Of a stretch of DNA of 64,000 nucleotides, positions 60,127-64,000 are shown piece after piece. Positions within the stretch are counted from its first letter, which is position 1; each line of letters starts with the position of its first letter. Under the pieces are notes generated by a model, which worked only from the letters and a program-made list of their open reading frames with translations, was not told where the DNA came from and did no database searches. Made by a program: the position numbers and the translations under genes. This DNA comes from Aldehydirespirator sp965261105 (GTDB lineage Bacteria; Actinomycetota; Acidimicrobiia; Acidimicrobiales; Aldehydirespiratoraceae), in NCBI GenBank assembly GCA_965261105.1, contig CBDHCM010000006.1, positions 930,001 to 994,000 on the forward strand, read 5' to 3'.

Positions 60127-63100
60127 TCAGCCGAAGAAGTATAGCTGGACGACCGCTAGCACGTCGTCTTTGGTGATTCGGCCGGCGAAGTAGTCGGCCA
60201 CCGCCGCGATGGTCTCGTCACGGTCGACCACTTCGTTGTTGTCCACGTCGTAGGAACCTGAGTGCACGTCGGTGACTGTGATGGTCACCGCGACGGTCGC
60301 GCTCGCGCCCGATGAGTCCGTGGCAGTGACGGTCACCTCGTAGACGTTCTTGTCGGCCTCGTAGTCCAGTGCCGTCTCGGCCCGGACCCTGATCTGGCCC
60401 GTGTCGGCGTCGATGGTGAACAAGGCCGCGTCGGCGCCGCCGAGCGTGTAGGTCAGCGCGCCGCCGTCCTGGCCCATGACTGCGACCGGACCGCCCACGA
60501 CCTCGCCCTCGCCGGTGTTCTCCGCCACGCTCCTCTCTGCCACGTCGTCGTCGTCGGCGACGGTCACAGCCACCCCGGCGACGGCCACCGCGGCGTACTC
60601 GGCGGCGCTGCCGGCGGCCACCACCATGTGGGAGACGGCGGCCGCGTCGTCCACCGCGTCGGTGTCGTGGGCCGCGGACACCGTCACCGTCTGGGCCGTG
60701 CTCCACGTGGCCGTGGTGAAGGTCAGGGTGCTCTGGTCGCCGGACGCCGCGGCGTCGGTGTCCACCGTCACGTCGGCGTTGTCGCTGGTCACGCTGATCA
60801 CCACGTCAGAGGCGGGCTCGGCGTCGAGGACCACCGTGTAGGCGTTGGCGCCGCCCTCGGCCACCGCCACCTCGGTGGCCGACACCGTCACCCCCGGCCT
60901 CTCGTTCACGGTGACAAAGAAGCGCAGGCCAACACTGTCGCCGTCGGAATCGGTCGCGGTATAGGTGAACCGGGTCCGCGGGAACGACGCGCCGGGCGTG
61001 CCGGTGATGGTGCGGTTCGAGTTGAAGCGCAGCCCCGGCGGCAGCCCCGGCGACAGGCTGTACCGCAGGCCGCCGTCACCCCGAAGAGCGGAGGGCAGGC
61101 TCACCGTCCCCACATCTTCGCCCACCGTATAGATCTGGTCGCCCACCGTACGCGAGGAGAACGTCGGAATCTGGCCGGACGAAACACCGCCACCGGGCGA
61201 AACACCGCCACCGGGCGAACCGCCACCGGGCGAACCACCACCGGACGAACCACCACCGGACGAACCACCACGGGACGAACCACCACCCGACGGCGGGGTT
61301 ACGGTGCCGTCGTCGTTCACCCTCACCGACACCGTGTCGATGGCCACGTTGTCGTACTCGTCGCCACTCTGGGCGGCGACCACCTTGTGGGCGATGGATG
61401 CCGTGTCGTCCGCTGCGTCGCTGTCGTGGGCGGCGGACACCGTCACCGCAATCCCCCGTTTCCAGGAAAACACGGTGAGGGTCAGCCGCTGCGGCGACAC
61501 CGTCACGTCCGCGTTGTCGCTGGTCACCGTGATCACCACCTCGGCGGAAGGCTCCGTGTCCAGCTTCACCGTGTAGGTGGCGCTGCCGCCCTCGGCCACT
61601 GTCAGCGCGGTGGGAGACACCGTCACCCCGGCGATCTCGTCGTCGCGAACGGTCACGGCCACCGAGTCGATGGCCTCATTCTCGTACTCGTCGGCGCTCC
61701 GGTTGAGCACCACCTTGTGGGCGATGGATGCTGTGTCGTGCAATGCGTCGTGGTCCTTGTGGTCCTTGTTGGCCCACACCGTCACCGTCTGCGCTGTATT
61801 CCAGTTGCTCGCCGTGAAGGTCAGAAAGGTGGGAGACACGGTCACGTGGTGGCTGCCGCTCTCGACGAAGACAAAGATTATCACGTCAGAGGAGGGCTGG
61901 GCGTTCAGCACCACCGTGTAGGAGGCCGTGCTGTCCTCGGGCATATCCAGCGACGCTGGAACAGACACACTGGCCTCGTCGTCGCGAACGTTCACGACCA
62001 CCGAGCGGATGGTCACGGCGTCGTACTCGTCGGCGCTCTGGGCGGCGACCACCTCGTGGGTGATGGAGGCCACGTCGCCAACTGCGTCGGTGTCGTGGGC
62101 CGCGGCCACTGTCACCGTCTGCGCCGTGCTCCAGTTGCTCGGGGTGAAGGTCAGCCGCTGCGGCGACACCGTCACGTCAGTGTCGTCGCTGGTCACCGTG
62201 ATCACCACATTGGAGGAAGGCCACACGTCCAACTTCACCGTGTAGGTGGCGCTGCCGCCCTCGGCCACTGTCCGCGCGGTGGGAGACACCGTCACCCCGG
62301 CGATCTCGTCGTCGTGAACGTTCACGGCCACCGAGTCGATGGTCACGGCGTCGTACTCGTCGGCGCTCTGGGCGGCGACCACCTCGTGGGTGATGGAGGC
62401 CACGTCGCCAACTGCGTCGCTGTCCTGGGCCGCGGCCACTGTCACCGTCTGCGCCGTGCTCCAGTTGCTCGGGGTGAAGGTCAGCCGCTGCGGCGACACC
62501 GTCACGTCGCTGCTGCCGCTGCTATTGGCTACTTTGATCACCACATTGGAGGAAGGCCACGCGTCCAGCTTCACCGTGTAGGTGGCGCTGTCGCCCTCGG
62601 CTACTGTCCGCGTGGTGGGAGACACCGTCACCCCGGGGATGTCGTCGTCCCAAACGTTCACGGCCACCGAGCCGATGGTCACGGCGTCGTACTCGTCGGC
62701 GCTCTGGGCGGCGACCACCTCGTGGGTGATGGAGACCATTTCGCCAACTGTGTCAGTGTCGTGGGCCGCGTTCACCGACACCCTCTGCATCGTGCTCCAG
62801 TTGCTCGGGGTGAAGGTCAGCCGCTGCGGCGACACCGTCACGTCAGTGTCGTCGCTGGTCACCGTGATCACCACGTTGGAGGTGGGCAGTGCGTCCAGCA
62901 CCAACTTGTACCCAGGCGTCCACGAATCGCTCCCGCCCTCGTACACCGTCAGCGTGGACACGGACACGGTCACCCCAGGAGCGGCTCTGCTGTGCAGCGC
63001 CACCCTGGCGTCGTCGTCGACCCGTTGCTGGGAGAGAGGGAGGACGACAGCTTCAGGCTCGTCCACGTTGATTGCGCTGATGGTCTCGTCAATGGCGGCG

Positions 63101-63357
63101 TCGATGGCCGCGTCCGCGTTGCCGGCGGCATCCTTCTGGTTGCCGGCCGACACCGTAACGCTGTAGGTGTCCCTGTCCTCAGACGGGAACGCCGACTGGC
63201 TGTTGGCCGTCTGCGCCGTGGCGCTACCCGGGGTCAGGAAGGCAGCAAGCAGGCCCCATCCCGCCACCAGCAACAGGGTCCGCTGCCAGCGGCCCAAGCT
63301 ACCGTCCACCTTTACCCAAGCTACTGCCCACCTCCAAAGTAGAGATTGCACCTTCAT
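60127..63357 (-). CDS. Large secreted Calx-beta/cadherin-like repeat protein with dockerin-like tail
   Basis: 1076 residues. A signal peptide lies near the start (TLLLVAGWGLLAAFLTPGSA). Five tandem ~105-residue modules begin GVTVSPTARTVAEGGSATYT, continue VTVSPQRLTFTPSNWSTAQT and end DEYDAVTIxSVAVNV-DD. A Gly/Ser/Pro linker follows, then a putative-Ig part (LPPGLRFNSNRTITGTPGAS), a sixth module, a cadherin-like module (FTIDADTGQIRVRAETALDY) and a C-terminal YDVDNNEVVDRDETIAAVAD with EF-hand-like Ca residues. An extracellular adhesin or scaffold is likely. Start ATG at 63357; GTG 16 codons later is possible. Confidence 0.85.
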   Translation of the reverse strand: MKVQSLLWRWAVAWVKVDGSLGRWQRTLLLVAGWGLLAAFLTPGSATAQTANSQSAFPSEDRDTYSVTVSAGNQKDAAGNADAAIDAAIDETISAINVDEPEAVVLPLSQQRVDDDARVALHSRAAPGVTVSVSTLTVYEGGSDSWTPGYKLVLDALPTSNVVITVTSDDTDVTVSPQRLTFTPSNWSTMQRVSVNAAHDTDTVGEMVSITHEVVAAQSADEYDAVTIGSVAVNVWDDDIPGVTVSPTTRTVAEGDSATYTVKLDAWPSSNVVIKVANSSGSSDVTVSPQRLTFTPSNWSTAQTVTVAAAQDSDAVGDVASITHEVVAAQSADEYDAVTIDSVAVNVHDDEIAGVTVSPTARTVAEGGSATYTVKLDVWPSSNVVITVTSDDTDVTVSPQRLTFTPSNWSTAQTVTVAAAHDTDAVGDVASITHEVVAAQSADEYDAVTIRSVVVNVRDDEASVSVPASLDMPEDSTASYTVVLNAQPSSDVIIFVFVESGSHHVTVSPTFLTFTASNWNTAQTVTVWANKDHKDHDALHDTASIAHKVVLNRSADEYENEAIDSVAVTVRDDEIAGVTVSPTALTVAEGGSATYTVKLDTEPSAEVVITVTSDNADVTVSPQRLTLTVFSWKRGIAVTVSAAHDSDAADDTASIAHKVVAAQSGDEYDNVAIDTVSVRVNDDGTVTPPSGGGSSRGGSSGGGSSGGGSPGGGSPGGGVSPGGGVSSGQIPTFSSRTVGDQIYTVGEDVGTVSLPSALRGDGGLRYSLSPGLPPGLRFNSNRTITGTPGASFPRTRFTYTATDSDGDSVGLRFFVTVNERPGVTVSATEVAVAEGGANAYTVVLDAEPASDVVISVTSDNADVTVDTDAAASGDQSTLTFTTATWSTAQTVTVSAAHDTDAVDDAAAVSHMVVAAGSAAEYAAVAVAGVAVTVADDDDVAERSVAENTGEGEVVGGPVAVMGQDGGALTYTLGGADAALFTIDADTGQIRVRAETALDYEADKNVYEVTVTATDSSGASATVAVTITVTDVHSGSYDVDNNEVVDRDETIAAVADYFAGRITKDDVLAVVQLYFFG
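61300..62960. repeat. ~300-bp intragenic repeats in the secreted protein gene
   Basis: Five modules of about 105 codons share long identical stretches, for example GTGCTCCAGTTGCTCGGGGT and CACCTCGTGGGTGATGGAGG, several times. The second and third modules are closest and may have arisen by recent duplication; homologous recombination could change their number. Confidence 0.85.
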
Positions 63358-63683
63358 TGCAGAATGGCCGCGCAGAATGGTCGAACTCCCTCAAGTCTAC
63401 CCTCCATCCTAACTGCGCGCAATAATACCTATGAGCCTGAATCCACCGACGGGTTTGTGGGGTCGACGGTTGGGGCCGGTCGGCCGCTGGGCTGGTGCGT
63501 GTGTGCGGGCCGGCGCGTTGTGGGGCGTGCAAGACTGGAGCGCGGGGCTGGTGCGGGTTGGCGGCGCGTGGGGTGCGGCTGCGCTGCGCCGGGGCCCCGG
63601 GCCCGGGGCCCCGAGGGTGCCCGCTGTCTCTGACTGCGAGTCGATCGCAGGGCTCGGTCGCGCTGTAGCGCCGGCCTGCGGCG
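63358..63683. other. Gap between the secreted protein gene and surE
   Basis: 326 bp with no gene I can support. It holds GC-rich, low-complexity sequence (GGGCCCGGGGCCCC near 63598) and presumably the promoter of the secreted protein gene. Confidence 0.45.
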
Positions 63684-64000
63684 TCAGCTCAGCAGCGTGT
63701 CGAGCCGGGACTCGGTCTCGGTTGCCCCCGCGAAGTCAGGCTCTGTGGCCTCCAGGCGGCCCAGCCATCCGACAGACACCCAGCCGGCCATCACCGCTCC
63801 GCCGTCGGTGTGCTCGGGAAGCTCGACGACCCCGCCCCAGTCCATCTTCACCCGGAACGCGTCGGTGTGTCCGGGTCTGGGCTCGAGCTGCGCCGTGGCC
63901 ATCGAGCGGGGCGGCTCGATGCCGACCTCGGTCCGCTTCCAGCCCTTGATGTCGCCCAGTTCGCAGCCGGGGACGTTGATGTTGAGCACCACCGGATGCT
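63684..64000 (-). CDS. surE: 5'/3'-nucleotidase SurE, C-terminal part (5' end outside window)
   Basis: The frame runs off the window end. VVLNINVPGCELGDIKGWKR is the SurE strand with LNxNxP, followed by TEVGIEPPRSMATAQLEPRP and a variable C-terminal region (DWGGVVELPEHTDGGAVMAG). The N-terminal NDDG catalytic part is outside. SurE removes phosphate from nucleoside monophosphates. Assignment rests on the LNxNVPG stretch and general pattern. Confidence 0.65.
   Translation of the reverse strand, partial: HPVVLNINVPGCELGDIKGWKRTEVGIEPPRSMATAQLEPRPGHTDAFRVKMDWGGVVELPEHTDGGAVMAGWVSVGWLGRLEATEPDFAGATETESRLDTLLS

Noticed and set aside
60628..63342. 904-residue open frame on the plus strand
   Set aside because: It is antisense to the repeat protein gene, His/Arg/Gly-rich with no domain, and is explained by codon bias in GC-rich DNA.

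Overview
The window looks like chromosome of a high-GC actinobacterium. An S-(hydroxymethyl)mycothiol dehydrogenase-type enzyme, an F420-dependent LLM oxidoreductase, a DUF3039 protein, frequent GTG starts and many 4-nt gene overlaps point to Actinomycetota. A secreted repeat protein with a dockerin-like tail, a sulfoacetaldehyde acetyltransferase and single-chain methylmalonyl-CoA mutase would fit class Acidimicrobiia, but that placement is inference.

Layout: (1) 0-2.5 kb: end of a metal P-type ATPase and xsc (taurine/sulfonate use). (2) 2.6-13.2 kb is an accessory island. It holds an AbiEii-type nucleotidyltransferase with an unusual partner, an IS3 element split by a Tn554-like three-recombinase element, an unknown overlapping gene pair, an IS630 element, an IS110 remnant, a frameshifted secreted protein gene with an overlapping membrane gene, and gene scraps. 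(3) 13.2-22.9 kb is core: LysM-tailed 5'-nucleotidase, typA, SDR and epimerase pair, methylmalonyl-CoA mutase and its MeaB GTPase. (4) 23.0-25.3 kb is a second small island: ADP-ribosylglycohydrolase, a DarT-like C-terminal piece and a UvrD C-terminal piece, joined by 4-nt overlaps. (5) 25.3-39 kb is core: CRP-like regulator, ispD-ispF-rlmB, a glycerophosphodiesterase lipoprotein, SDR, an IMPDH-like enzyme without CBS domains, LLM oxidoreductase, an acyl-CoA dehydrogenase/nitronate monooxygenase/aminotransferase operon, engB and fpg. (6) 39.1-45.5 kb is a third island: a large DUF1156 DNA methylase, then a visibly AT-rich four-gene operon, then IS3 and IS21 scraps. (7) 45.9-64 kb is mostly metabolism and repair (haloalkane dehalogenase, guanine deaminase, threonine aldolase, pcm, mycothiol-dependent dehydrogenase, two DNA glycosylase-type genes, ABC-F), a 1076-residue secreted repeat protein and the end of surE.

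The best candidate for an undescribed system is the four-gene operon at 42006-44805: Panacea/SocA-like protein, three-TM membrane protein, PD-(D/E)XK-like small nuclease and a TGT-like enzyme with a CxCxxC zinc motif. The genes overlap or nearly touch, share an AT-rich composition foreign to the window, and sit beside a DNA methylase and transposon scraps.

A second notable theme is short tandem duplication. Between 48.7 and 55.8 kb several genes have had their own start or end region duplicated (71, 72, 92, 72 and 39 bp units), and similar minisatellites occur at 15.3, 27.3 and 29.3 kb.
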